Source: Nematostella vectensis (Eukaryota > Cnidaria > Anthozoa > Actiniaria > Edwardsiidae). From it: 64,000 nucleotides of DNA. The first letter of the stretch is position 1, and the number at the start of each line of letters is the position of its first letter. Of this stretch, positions 44,300 through 56,432 are shown one piece after another. A model generated the notes under the pieces. That model made no database searches. It had not been told where the DNA came from and saw only the letters and a program-made list of their open reading frames with translations. A program made the translations under genes and the position numbers. The stretch covers positions 5,463,519 through 5,527,518 of the forward strand of contig NC_064036.1 of assembly GCF_932526225.1 (NCBI RefSeq). The letters run 5' to 3'.

Positions 44300-45320
44300 T
44301 CAAATACGATGCAGTCTGAACATGCTCATTAAGATATCCTTGAAGGCTAGGCGAAAGTCTGCGTTGAATTTTGAGTAAATTATGGGGTTCGCTGCACTGT
44401 TTAGTAGAGGCAGTACATAAACAAACACCGTCCCAATAGTCATCTGTGCCTCCTTCGTCAACCAGGAGTTGTACACACAATCATGACAGAACTGCACAAT
44501 GAACATGATTATAAAGAATGGCGCCCAGCAAGCTATGAATGTTCCTATGACGATGGAGAGGGTCTTGGTAGCTTTGAGCTCCCGAACGATAGATTTACGT
44601 CTGCGGCGCTTTTTTCTTGTACTTTCTCTTGTCTGGGTTTCTCTAAACGAGCTTACGACACTTGTTTCTGTACGATACTCCAGGTGGCCTTGCGGGTCGT
44701 CAGCCCGGCGAACCAAACATGCCTGTTTGCGAGCAACTTTAAAGACCATGGAATAAGCAATTATTAGAACAACCAGAGGAAGGAAGAAGCTCATTGTTAT
44801 AGCAAAGGCGTAATAATACTTATCCATTTTCGCGCACGCAGGAAAACTGGCGTTGAAACCGTCTGGCGACCATGGTTCTGTCAACGAGAGTGACGCGATG
44901 ACGAACGCGTACAACCAAACCGCGAGAATGGCTATAAAACCTCGGGGTTTGCGCATCTTTTCGCGGTATGAAAAAGGACAAGAGAGTACAAGGTAGCGAT
45001 CAATGGCTATCAAGCTCAGGTTACAGATCGATGCGCCGGAGCAGAGCGCGTCCACAAAGATCCAAAATTTGCAGACAGACAGGCCAAGATCCCAGCACAT
45101 GAGATGTAACGTGTGATATCAGCAGATCGCTGACGGCCAGTGACCCGATTAAGTAGTTTGTAACACTGCGAAGACGTCGGTATCGATAGATTGCCACACA
45201 CACTAGTAGGTTTCCGAACAAGTCTAGAAATAAAATTACAACGACAAACCCTGCCTGAGCGATAAGAGACCATGGGGTGTAGTGGCTACCGCAGGACTCG
45301 CTACTATCACTCCCATTCAT
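44300..45320 (-). pseudogene. Amine-receptor-like GPCR, copy 1, frameshifted
   Basis: Same gene as 58538-59587, but 29 bp are missing at about 45119, in the part coding for the second half of helix 2. The frame shifts after 'SLAVSDLL' and stops soon after. The remainder is open from an internal ATG at 45098-45100 (266 residues), which would lack helices 1-2 and could not form a normal receptor. The rest is almost unchanged from copy 2 (few substitutions), so the break is recent, or is a polymorphism or assembly error. Confidence 0.85.
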
Positions 45321-45619
45321 GGCCAAACCCCCAACAAACCTTGACGGACTAGAGGACTTGGTGCGCAAACGAAGCTGGCTCTGTGTGTCTTAGTGTTATT
45401 AGCCCACTCGAGCGCAAACTCGCTTGCACAGTAATTTCAAGTGATGTTGATAGATAGCTGCTTCTGCGCACTCACTTGAAACTGTCACTCGCTGACACCT
45501 CTTACATTAAGAGCAAGGCAACGGTGTATACGTCAGAAGGAAGTATGCTATTGACTTCGGATCAAAATACGGAATCCATTCTCGGATTGTTGAGTATTCA
45601 AAAGCCCGCCGGCACGCAG

Positions 45620-45925
45620 GCCTTTGCATTTCGGAGGGTCTGATATCAAAAAATCTACCAAATGAAGTTAAACTCACTTTTGGTTGACTAATGATGATAT
45701 TGTAGACGCTTGAATGAAAATCGGATGCTGGGCAAAGATGTACAGGCGCGACGACGAAGAAGCGATAGCCTTGCATTTTGGAGGGTCTGATGTCAAAAAA
45801 TCTACCAAATGAAGTTAAACTCACTTTCGGTCGTCTAATGATGATATTGTAGACGCTTGAACGAAAATCGGATGCTGCGCAAAGATGTACAGGCGCGACG
45901 ACGAAGAAGCGATGGCCTTGAATTT
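45620..45925. repeat. 147-bp tandem duplication, copy 1 only
   Basis: 'ggagggtctgatatcaaaaa' at about 45633 and the same word with 'atgtc' at about 45781 start two units. Copy 2 of the large duplication has only one (about 59899-60050). Meaning unknown. Confidence 0.75.
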
Positions 45926-46550
45926 TGTTTTTGCTTTCGCACCCAAGTATTAGTGGAAGATTAAATGAGTTTCCTGTTTACTTCACAGTTGAATCATCTG
46001 CTACATAAATGGAAATTTTCATATACCCGTAGCCAAGACATCACACAGCTTGCGATGAAATCTTTTTGGGGCCAAATCTAACCAATTGAAACCAATTGTG
46101 ATTTTTTCGCTGTTCAGTCAAGGCAGTTAAACGTTTGAAAACGTTTTCCTCATTTGATTTGCTATCGGTTACCAAACTTTTTAGTGATAACCCTTTTTTT
46201 AGAACTGCTTAACACACAAGCTCCCCCACAGAAGTACCTGCTGATTTTATATGAAATATATTTAACTAAAGATTGGCAATTTCATATCGGGAAATTGCTG
46301 CCTGTGAGGTACAAGGGAGTCTTTAGTAACTAGTACTTCAACTCTGCTACTCTTCTGATAAAATTGCTAACCTTTCCTTGCCGTTTCTGCCTGCTTTATA
46401 TGATTAAGCCAAAATCGCGTAACTTTTTTGCTTTTTGAATATATCAAGGTATCGGCACGCAAGTCATTTAATAGAAAATTTCGACGACCAGCAATGCTCA
46501 AAAGAAGACGTTTACTCTACCAACCTGGTGTTGTCTTTGTTGTTTTTGAG

Positions 46551-46660
46551 AAAAAGTGGGGGCGGATCCAGAAAAAGAAGGGGGGGGGGCGAAAAAGCAC
46601 GAGTTTCAAGAAAGGGGGAGCGGACTTATTGTTCTTCCTATCCTAGATCCGCCACTAAAA
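46551..46660. mobile_element. Short GT-rich element with AGTGGCGGATC ends, copy 1
   Basis: 'agtgggggcggatccag' on the left and 'ctagatccgccact' on the right form an imperfect inverted repeat around a G-rich 80-bp core. Such ends are common on small non-autonomous DNA transposons. The counterpart is at about 60672-60780. Confidence 0.5.
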
Positions 46661-46799
46661 AAAGTTTCCCCAATGACAAAGTTTTATTGTTACATATATT
46701 TGCAAGTATCTGCAATTTCCGTATGTTTCTGGCTCTTTTCAGGCTACAATCGCACTTTTCCCTTGCTTGAGTGGAGGCAGGACACAGGAAAGTTTCTTC

Positions 46800-47361
46800 G
46801 CGATGTTCTCGCATGTTCGCCATAGTAAAGTCTCTCCACGGTGTTCCCGCATGCTCGCCATAGTAAAGTCTCTCCGCGGTGTTCTCGCATGCCCGCCATA
46901 GTAAAGTCGTTCCGCGGTGTTCTCGCATGCTCGCCACAGTAAAGTCTCTCCGCGGTGTTCTCGCATGCTCGCCATATTAAAGTCTCTCCGCGGTGTTCTC
47001 GCATGCTCGCCATAGTAAAGTCGTTCCGCGGTGTTCTCGCATGCTCGCCACAGTAAAGTCTCTCCGCGGTGTTCTCGCATGCTCGCCATAGTAAAGTCGT
47101 TCCGCGGTGTTCTCGCATGCTCGCCACAGTAAAGTCTCTCCGCGGTGTTCTCGCATGCTCGCCATATTAAAGTCTCTCCGCGGTGTTCTCGCATGCTCGC
47201 CATAGTAAAGTCTCTCCGCGGTGTTCTCGCATGCTCGCCATAGTAAAGTCTCTCCGCGGTGTTCTCGCATGCTCGCCATAGTAAAGTCTCTCCGCGGTGT
47301 TCTCGCATGCTCGCCATTGTAAAGTCTCTCCGCGGTGTTCTCGCATGCTCGCCATAGTAAA
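46800..47361. repeat. 38-bp minisatellite, copy 1, about 15 units
   Basis: Unit 'gccatagtaaagtctctccg' + 'cggtgttctcgcatgctc'. No stop in any of the three minus-strand frames; since 38 is not a multiple of 3, the translation repeats every 38 residues ('REHRGETLLWRACENTAERL' type). Confidence 0.95.
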
Positions 47362-48015
47362 AAGATATGCACAGTGCAAATAAAGTATGCTCACAAATTT
47401 GCTCGTCCCAGGCCATCACATTCGGAACCAAGTCTTTAACTTTTGTGGTACTTTGAAAGGCGCAACGAATAAGACGTTGTTTCACATGATCATTCGTAAA
47501 AGAATACAGTTTTTTTATTTGCTTCATCGTTATGACGCTTATTTTTTTTAAATTTCACACGTTATCAAAAGATGCATTGAAAAAATCTTTTTGAATTAAT
47601 AGATAATGGCTAGCAATTGCGGCTCCTTTCATATGCATATTTCTTTTCTTTTTATGGTTGCACTCGTAAAACTCTATTCTGCTTAGCAACACTCTTAGAG
47701 TCACGCAAGTATCAACCCGCAGCTCTTCATTGAAAAAAAAAAGGCACAGAATAGTGAAATGGTTAAATTTAGTTTTTTTGCTTATATTCTACTAAACATC
47801 TTCATGGCTCAACGTTTTGCAGTGTATTCCTTACCCAAGATAGCATATGATCATAAACATTTTATACATACTTTTCTGGGGCCTCCGTGAATTAAAACAC
47901 AATATCATTTTGGACACAATATCATTTCGGTAACCTCTGTTTGTTTCCGACAAAGGGTAGCGTTACAATCAGACTCTCTATGGGAACTGGAGAGAGTAAA
48001 AAGATAAACGCATAA

Positions 48016-50878
48016 CAGCGGAGCCAGCGCGGCCGTAGGCCGCGCGCGGAGCTCCATAGGTATAGAAATATGGTATAACTATGCGACTTGGTTTTGTGGT
48101 CATTGCGCGGGTACCCTGTGGTGTCACTCGCCAGCCAGCCAGCCAGCCAGTCAGCCGCGCAACTCCCAGGCCTCACTCGGCTCCGTAATGGCGGCTAAAT
48201 ACAAGCACGGAGCAAGGGAAAAGTTCTTGTCATGCGTTGATTATTTCTTGTGACTTAAGGATAAAGTCAACTAGAGGAGATCTACTAACATTCATTCGCG
48301 CCAAGATTTATGTAAGGATATGTTTTATTTTAGCTAGTAAATTTAGGTAAGTAATAGTTCACATTAAAACGCGAACACAACCACAAGAAAGCGACAAAAA
48401 CAATGTAAGGTGAGTTTCGGACGACGATTTGTATTGTCTATCGAGGATATGACAGTTATTGGGCATTTTGTTGTCCTTTTTGTTTGCTTTGAGAATGCGA
48501 GTACTTAAGTTAGTAATCAAATTATTTGAGCATAACACCTTTTGTTTTGACATTCTCTGTTCTATCTTTATTCTTGATTCTGTTGAAATATTTCATAAAG
48601 GCTAACCAATATCGTGTTGCATTTGTCATATACTGGTAAAGAAGACCGTTCTTGCCTTTTATCCTGTGCTCTCAGTCCTAAGAAGATACATATCCTTAGA
48701 AGATACATCAAGTTTTTCAACTTACAAGAGAAATTTTCCTTACCGAGGATAAAAACAAAACAAAATTCAACCCCTATTGCCAATATGTATTGTTATTATC
48801 TGCATCTTACATCTCATGTGTTTCTTATTTTTTTGTCAAATATTTGTGGAAATTAGTCAGATTATAAATGTCTTGATGAAAAGATTGTTTTGAAAGAAAT
48901 GTCACTCTTTTATGAACCAGGGACTACCTGATGCCAAGATGAATGCTAAAGACTGGAAAACATGAGAATTGAAAACCATGTCTTGAAAGATAACAGTAGG
49001 GAGTTCTTATTCACTAGTCATTTGATACCCCACACACATGGTCCCAGGAAAGGGTGGGGGATTAGACTTTAATAGTATCCTGTTTCCAAGTTAAGAGTCA
49101 AAAACAGTCAATACCACCACCCCTCTTGATATATTTTGGTTAAAAAGTAATCTAAAACCCCACATTAACCCCTGACTTCCCCAAGACCATAAGGGAGGGG
49201 GCTCAAATGACTGAAATGCATTACTATGTGATTCAGCAGTACACACTCAATAGGTTTTTTTTAGAACAAGATACTTATATTATATAAAACTAAAAACATA
49301 ATTTTGCTTTTTAAATAATAAATCTCTAATGAAAACAGTTTTGTATTAAACTATCCCCTTTCCCATCCCCTAAAGGGGATGGGAAAGGGGATATTTTAGG
49401 AAAGTACAGAATATAATTATCACATTATTGTTATTATATTTTCTTTTCAAACATTTAGAAAAGAGTCATATTTCTTCCTTTTACTTCTCCCTGTTGACTA
49501 TTTTTATGCAATTGATGCTCTTTGCTATTTCCTCTCTATACCAAAAATAAATTAATAAACAGATTTGATTTTTAAATTAGAAATTTTCATTTAGTACTTT
49601 CACTTATATCTTCTTTTTAGGATTTCCTTTCCAAGTCTCTTTTCCATTACATTTATTTTAAAGGTTTAGATTTAGGATGTATATTTGTAGATATTAATTC
49701 CCATGGGGATGGAAAATCACCACTTAAAATGGTTCATTAAAACTTCAGTATTGCATTTTATCTAAAATTGTGCCTGACACTATATTCTATCTTTGAAATC
49801 CTGTTTCATCCATTACTTGTTCTTTGCAAGGACAAAGCTTGTCAGAATGTAGCTTTACAAAATGTACATTAATGGAACTTTTATTAAGGGGAACGGTTTT
49901 TTAGGGCAAGATACTTAAATTTTATAACACTAGGAACAACCTTGTTCTTTTTCAATAATAGAATTCTGTTCACATAGCTTGGATAGCATAGACATGGCCT
50001 CTTTAGAGGCCTGTGGTGGTGTAAGGGTTAAAATAATGAGAAAGGGGGAATGTCAAGAAATGCTCAATCAAATTATTTTCATCACTGTTATATTTTTTTC
50101 AACAAACCTTTCAAGTTGAGTCAATTCACTTTATATCTCCTCCCCTGTCAACTATTTTTTAGTCAATTGATCTTCTTTGCTTCCTCTCTACCCCAAACAT
50201 AGACCAATAAAAGGGTTTGGTTTGAAATTAGAAGTTAGCATTTTAGCACTGTCAGTGATGTTTTTTAGGATTTGCTTCCAAAGTCAATCTGTTTTTTCTT
50301 CATTGCATTCATTTTGGAGTAGGCCACCAACAACAAGGCCACTATGTGGTAAAGGGTGGGTGCACCAATATGTAATGCATGAAAGGAGATTTATTTTTTT
50401 TATTTTAATTTCCAGATATTTTTCTGAATATTCAGTCCAATGAAGGAGAGAATCACCACTAAATCAATACATAAAAATTACAGTATGGCATCTAAACAGT
50501 CTAAATATATTATTTCAAATCTTTGGAATGCTGTTACATCCATGACATATTCTGCACAAGGGCAAAGCTTGTCAGAGTATTGCTTTGATTTAAAAACAAA
50601 TATTTATAATGGAACTTCTATGATAGGACATAAGAATTTACCATTAGACTCTTGACAACTTTGACAGCCATATTCACACCAGGAATTGTGTTTGTTAACT
50701 TTGATGTACTGCATAATTTAAATTATTGAATAAGGCCTGGATCCATTTGTTTGGTACAATAAATAAATCTCAGTAAAGAGCAGAATCCTAGATCCCCCAA
50801 AAATACCTCAATCAGGCAACACAGAAGGTGTTCAATGCTGGCTCCGCTTTTAGGCAGTGCCTAAATCTATATATTACC
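48016..50878. other. Single-copy spacer between the duplications
   Basis: 48016-48200 is GC-rich with a CCAGCCAG run and an ATG in 'gtaatggcggc' context at 48188 (21 codons only), followed by strong donors near 48353 and 48402 (GTAAGT, GTGAGT); this may be the 5' end of an unrecognised transcript. 48850-50870 is AT-rich and contains two diverged copies of a segment (about 49440-49900 and 50085-50650). The second encodes 'LWNAVTSMTYSAQGQSLSEY', faintly like the C terminus of LINE proteins. Confidence 0.45.
49440..50650 (+). repeat. Two diverged copies of a roughly 500-bp repeat (old LINE 3' ends?)
   Basis: Shared words include 'ctgttgactatttt'/'ctgtcaactatttt', 'caattgatgctctttgct'/'caattgatcttctttgct', 'gacaaagcttgtcagaat'/'ggcaaagcttgtcagagt' and 'aatggaactttt'/'aatggaacttct'. 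Ends near 50765 with 'aataaataaatctcagtaa'. LINE origin is a guess. Confidence 0.5.
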
Positions 50879-51372
50879 TAGGTTAGGGATCTCCTATCCC
50901 CCAGGTTAGAGATCTCCTATCCCCCAGGATAGGGATCTCCTATCCCCCAGGTTAGGGATCTCCTATCCCCAAGGTTAGAGATCTCCTATCCCCCAGGTTA
51001 GGGATATCCTATCCCCCAGGTTAGGGATCTCCTATCCCCCAGGTTAGAGATCTCCTATCCCCCAGGTTAGGGATCTCCTATCCCCCAGGTTAGGGATGTC
51101 CTATCCCCCAGGTTAGGGATCTCCTATCCCCCAGGCTAGAGATCTCCTATCCCCCAGGTTACAGATCTCCTATCCCCCAGGTTACAGATCTCCTATCTCC
51201 CAGGTTAGGGATCTCCTATCCCCCAAGGTAGAGATCTCCTATCCCCCAGGTTATGGATCTCCTATCCCCCAGGTCAGGGATCTCCTATCCCCCAGGTTAG
51301 AGATCTCCTATCCCCCAGGTTATAGATCTCCTATCCCCCAGGTTAGGGATCTCCTATCCCCCAGGTTAGGGA
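50879..51372 (+). repeat. 24-bp minisatellite, left array, about 20 units
   Basis: Unit 'ggttagggatctcctatccc' + 'ccag'. Contains TTAGGG by chance of composition, with variants GTTAGAG, GTTACAG and GTTATGG. It stops abruptly at 'ggttaggga', where copy 2 of the duplication begins. Confidence 0.97.
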
Positions 51373-51593
51373 TAATAAAAGGACTCGATCTTATGGATAT
51401 TTTCATCAGTAGCGAGTAAACAAAAATGGGCGCGCTGAGAGAACAGCAAATTTCTAAAAAGCCGAAATCTCAGGCTGGACGTTTTTAAAAGGTTCTTATA
51501 AAAAAAAAGAGTGTATCTCAAATGCACTTATTCTTCTTAGTGATATACAACACTTTTTCCCATTTATTACTCTCGCCATTATTGAGGCTATCA

Positions 51594-51599
51594 TATAAA
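51594..51599 (+). promoter_or_regulatory. TATA box of membrane-protein gene, copy 2
   Basis: TATAAA about 184 bp before the ATG, at the position equivalent to copy 1. Confidence 0.4.
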
Positions 51600-51782
51600 T
51601 CCTGTCGCGGAAGTTTGCATCTCACACTCATCATCAACTCGAATTTGCGTCATAAGTGAAGCTGTACTAATATATCATAATAGAAATTTTCTGCATGATA
51701 TCACTAAGGCTATTAGTGGCTACAACGCGATAATCACGCCAGCTGTTGTGAAACACAGCGCTCACATTTGTATAATACTCGC

Positions 51783-54386
51783 ATGGCTCACCTAGGAATA
51801 ATCTCGATTTCTCTCTTCCTGTTGTTTCTTGGCCTTGCATTATTTGCGCTTACGTACGGAATATCAGGATGGGGGAACGGAGATGCAGTGAATGACCATA
51901 TCGACATTGTGCTAAAACTCACGGATTATGCTTGCTTATGGGCTGGCATACCGGTACGTATATAACACTACACACATCTGTTGTGGTTTTGAAGTGGAAA
52001 TAATTTGTGGTAATATGTTATCATAGCGTGTGGTCATTCTTGACACAGGGTATGTAAACAGGCTACAATTGCGTGCAAATCCAACGAAGCAAACCAATTG
52101 CCTATATTGCTTATCAATAATATTTATGATAATGTGCTTCTACAATGTTCGAGTGAGTTTTTTCCAAATTAATGGTTCTAGTTACGTGGGCATCAGGGTC
52201 CTGGAAGATTGTTTTTGTCGTTGTTGTCCATTGGTTTGTTGTTGTTTGCTTTTGCAGTAAGAAAATTCTCGGGGACCCAGACACAAAACGAGGCACGAGA
52301 AAACAAAAGGGTTTTGGGATGGATGTGTGTGTGTAGGGGAGGGGGGGGGGGGGGGTAGGTGTCAAGAAAAGACCTCGTTTCTGCAGTGCTCTTGTCTCTC
52401 TTGTCTCACGCTCTACGCCCTGGGACGTGAGAGGAGTAATAGTAAAGAAGTCATATTCATGGTGATGTCAGGGCTGTAGCAGTTAAAAGGCGCCCCCCTC
52501 CCCCCTGGATTCCCTGAAGCACCGACGACATAATACACAAGTTGTTGGGTAGAAGGGATGTCTTAGCAGCTATTGAATACCCTTGTTTATTTTTCAGACT
52601 TTGATCACTTCAATGTTTGGGATGGTTACCGGGTGCGTGCGCAAGATGGGAATGGTTCGTTCCAATAAATATGGCTGATACACCTTTCGTGAGCCCCTCC
52701 CATAAGGGGTGGGGTTATGATGTTCCCTTGGTCCCCAGGTTACCAGAGAATTTGTTCCTAGTTCCCCATTAGTGATAAAAAGATTGTAAACCCTACTCTT
52801 TGCTTGTGCAAATAATGCCATATACATGAACGTTGCGTTTTTATAACAAAACGCCAAGAAAATGGTGGAGTCGCACTCTAACACCCATTAGATGTGTATT
52901 GGAGCCATGAAGTCAGATGTACCTATTTTTTACGCCCCCATTTTCCCTCTTTTCTGCCAAAAGCTAGATTCGTCCCTGGCCGGCTATCCCCCCATTTGTT
53001 GGCTATAAGAATATGTTTTGTTTTCGAAAGTCCGAGATGCACTGGGGATGAAAGTGATGCACCCCGCCCTACGCGCCACAGCATTCCCAAGGGTTTGAAA
53101 TAGAGTACATTTCAGGGAAACTATATAGTTTATTTGTTTATTTTATGGTTTATTTGTTAGTTCATCGCGTTGCTGCTATTTGACATCATCACGTGTCTGT
53201 GCAACGTCGCAATGGTGTTTCTTGTTTCCTTCAAGACATGTAAAGGTATAATTGACCTATACCACCACCATTGCCATTCTTATGTTACTCATGTTGCAAC
53301 CGGTGCTATCCGCACACAACTATTGTTAAATAACGGCTACCTATTTGTACTAGAATTTGAGGTTCTCGGCCTTAGCTGTTTTAAGAAGTTGACTGTGACT
53401 TATTTCATTTCCGCGCTTATCGTCGCCGCCGCTATGATTGCTTTGCTCGCCCTCGTCTCCGCTATCCTCGCCGGCATCAAGATAAACAAACTTGAGGTAT
53501 AAGTCAAACGCGCCAAGTGCGGGAAATACGTCAAAGGCGGTATATATGTCAAGGGCGAGATATATGTCAAGGGCGCAATATATGTCAAGGATGGGATATG
53601 TGTCAAGGATGGAATATATGTCAAGGATGGGATATGTGTCAAGGATGAGATATATGTCAAGGATGGGATATATGTCAAGGGCGGGATATATGTCAAGGGC
53701 GCAAAATATGTCAAGGATGGGATATGTGTCAAGGATGGAATATATGTCAAGGATGGGATATGTGTCAAGGATGAGATATATGTCAAGGATGTGATATGTG
53801 TCAAGAATGGGATATATGTCAAGGATGGGATATAGGCCAAGGGCGGGATATAGGCCAAGGGCGGGATATAGGCCAAGGGCGGGATATAGGCCAAGGGTGG
53901 GATATAGGCCAAGGGTGGGATGTAGGCCAAGGGCAGGATAAATGCCAAGGGCGATGTACATGACGTAGAGATGACGGGGAGACGATGTGCCAAAAATCTT
54001 GTATCCCCCGTCAACCAACCTTTACAGTAAACAAGTACAGTGACATTTTAATATACCGTATACAATAATGCTGGGGTAGTCAGAAAGAAAATATAATGAT
54101 TTTGCCTCTCCTAATGGCATTAGAACGGCGCAAATGAAATAAGGCATCTATAAACTGAACCGGTTCTCTTACTGAAGAATTTCTTTATGTTTATATTGTT
54201 CAGAAGGAAAGCCAAAGGAGACGGAGGGCGTCTCAGCGTTCCTTTAATCCTCCTGAGTTGTCTCCGTCCATATGGCCGATGGTTCCGCCTTATGAGACGC
54301 AGAGTGGACAAATACGAGTGGAAAGACACAACTTCTCGCGATCATTCAATAACAAAGGATATGAGGAGTCTGGAAGAATGAAATAA
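51783..54386 (+). CDS. Multi-span membrane protein, copy 2 (intact)
   Basis: Exons 51783-51953, probably 52598-52624, 53161-53496 and 54204-54386. About 238 residues, or 202 if the in-frame 108-nt piece inside exon 3 is spliced out. Helices: 'ISLFLLFLGLALFALTYGI', 'FIALLLFDIITCLCNVAMVF' and 'ISALIVAAAMIALLALVSAI'. A loop with two tryptophans ('GWGN', 'CLWAGIP') lies between helices 1 and 2. The last exon gives a 60-residue basic, Pro/Ser-containing cytoplasmic tail ('KESQRRRRASQRSF') absent from copy 1. Family unknown; a claudin/PMP22-like tetraspan is possible. AATAAA at 54724-54729. The small second exon has a weak donor (GTTACC) and is the least certain part. Confidence 0.65.
53505..53955 (+). 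repeat. 18-bp minisatellite in intron, copy 2
   Basis: Same repeat as 39490-39820, expanded to about 24 units and including a run of 'gataggccaagggcgg' variants. Length difference shows active slippage since duplication. Confidence 0.92.
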
Positions 54387-56330
54387 CCGCACGAGGTAGT
54401 AACAGGACGGTAGTTTATTCCATTTTCATTAACATCCGTGAGGGGGAGGGGCTTGGGCATGTACCCCCCCCCCCCCCTCCTCCCCAAAAGCTATACATTT
54501 GTCCGCCTAGCAGTGCTTTTTATCTGTCATTTTCGTAAATCTCTATCCAATATTCCGTAGCGCTATCACCGTTTTTGGCTATAATGATAAATCATGCTTG
54601 TTGTACATATATATGCGCCATTTAATATTAACCTCTTTTAGGATGTTCTACTGCCGGATAAGGTTACACTTGGACAAGCCCATCGCCCCGCAATGCTTCA
54701 TTGGTACCCAATAGATTAGTGTAAATAAAATCAATAATTAAAATCTAGCTTTGAAAACCTCTAAGAGAGGTTTTCAAAATCCCGTGAAATACTATTTAGT
54801 TTATTTAGTACTAATACACTCTGATGTCTTTTGTTCTGGCTTTACTATTACACTTTAACAGTTACATTTTGTTTCACCTGATTTGAAAAACAACTCTAAC
54901 ATCCCCATTAAATTCAGAGACCAGGATAAGCCGTGAGTTACCCAAGAATTGCGGTCTACGACACATTGACATTAATACAAGAACACGAAAAGAATGGTTT
55001 TATGCAGTTCTGGGCATTTGGCGTAACTCTCGGCTACGAGCACAGCTGATAGTAGCACCGTAAACTGTATTTTGTGACAATAAATATTAAAGATAAAGAG
55101 AATAAAGTAAAACTCGATCTAATTACCTTTTTCTTCACCAACTATATCTAAAACTATACAATACACCAAAGACTGGTATTCGACTCTGCCAATTTTTCGT
55201 CTTTAATAAGACTTTTTTAAGGCAGATTGTATGTGTTTGACATCTATTATGTACAGTGAGGCATAGGTAGCCGATTTTTACGATACTTCACCAAGATATT
55301 TAAAATGATCACTTCTAACAGCCCGATACGTCTCGTGTGTTTTTATTGTTTTTCTTACAAGTCCTCAAAACCACAAAATGTGAGCTTGAGTTCTCTGGCT
55401 TACAACAGAACGATATTTATTTTTTTTTCACATAATGATCTGCTTTACATGGTTTTCGTTTCATTGTGGTAGCATACAAAACTCTTTTGAAAATATTTTG
55501 TAGTATTGACGTCTTAGAATTTTAACGGATTTAAGCACGTTGTTTCAGATTTTCCTGCAAAACCGATTAGCCTAGATTGCTTTAGGCTAAAGGTTTATAA
55601 CACCTTTTGCTACAGGGCCATAGCAGGGGGTGGTGCACAAGGGGTACGTGCCCCCCCCCCCCCCAAATAAATTGGTGAAAGCAGCAATTATAAATTAACA
55701 TAGTCATAAAGAGATAATATATCATGATTTACACCTGCTCCTGATATCATCCAAAATAAAGTCATCTCCACTCGCTGGTATTAGCCGGCGCGTTCACATA
55801 AAGGTGCTGTTGATACTAGACAGCCAGTAGCCCTGTGACATCTCTTAGAAATGTTATTGCTAATCTAAGAGCAAGCTAATGGTAGTGTTAATCATTTTTG
55901 CTAATCTGTTGCTTGCATGAGACTAGCCTCGGCTGATGGCAGTGATCAGCTTGAACTTTGTTAGACTCATCATTATAACAGGTTTGCCCCGTGATTAAAA
56001 GTCTTCTATCAGTGCCCATGCAGCTGCAAGATTCTCAAGACATTGTACTCCGCTCTAGTGATCAAAAGCCAGATATGTATTTAAGGAGCGTATTTCAACG
56101 TATTGTATTTAATCATAACCTTCGTGCCTAAAACCAACAGGGTACCCAAGCTCACAGTTTGTGGTTTTGAGAATTTGTAAGAAATTCGCAATAAAAACAC
56201 ACGAGACTCACCGAGCTGTTAAAATTGATAATTTTCATCCCCCTCTGTGACGTTTTTTAAAAATCTATAAGACTATAGGAAAGCTGTAGAATAACTAGAT
56301 GGTCTGCTTCGGCGTGGTGTAGACAAGGTA

Positions 56331-56432
56331 TGAATCAACACTAGGTTGAAAAGGTATGTTAAACGACTCTGTGTATCAGCACTCTGTTTCACAGAGGCGT
56401 TTAACATACCTTTGCAACCTTGTGTTGATTCA
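56331..56432. other. 102-nt hairpin, copy 2
   Basis: Identical in arms and loop to 42094-42195, by eye without a single change, while flanking sequence does differ. Confidence 0.7.

Larger units (their letters stand above)
37318..48015. repeat. Segmental duplication, copy 1 (about 10.7 kb)
   Basis: Near-identical to 51373-62065, same orientation, about 1-2 differences per 60 bases where I compared lines. The first shared bases are 'taataaaaggactcgatc' at 37318; the last are 'aagataaacgcataa' ending at 48015. Flanked by unrelated, non-satellite DNA, so this is probably the ancestral location. Confidence 0.95.

Noticed and set aside
45507-45824. Minus-strand 105-codon frame (and 59774-60043)
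   Set aside because: Arises from a 147-bp tandem repeat, present once in copy 2, with no recognisable domain.
48188-48253. Short frame starting at an ATG in good context (21 codons)
   Set aside because: Too short and no continuation could be established, though nearby donors leave a first exon possible.
50879-51372. CRISPR-like regular repeats (also 35757-36130, 46800-47361)
   Set aside because: Head-to-tail repeats without unique spacers, in a eukaryotic genome; ordinary minisatellites.
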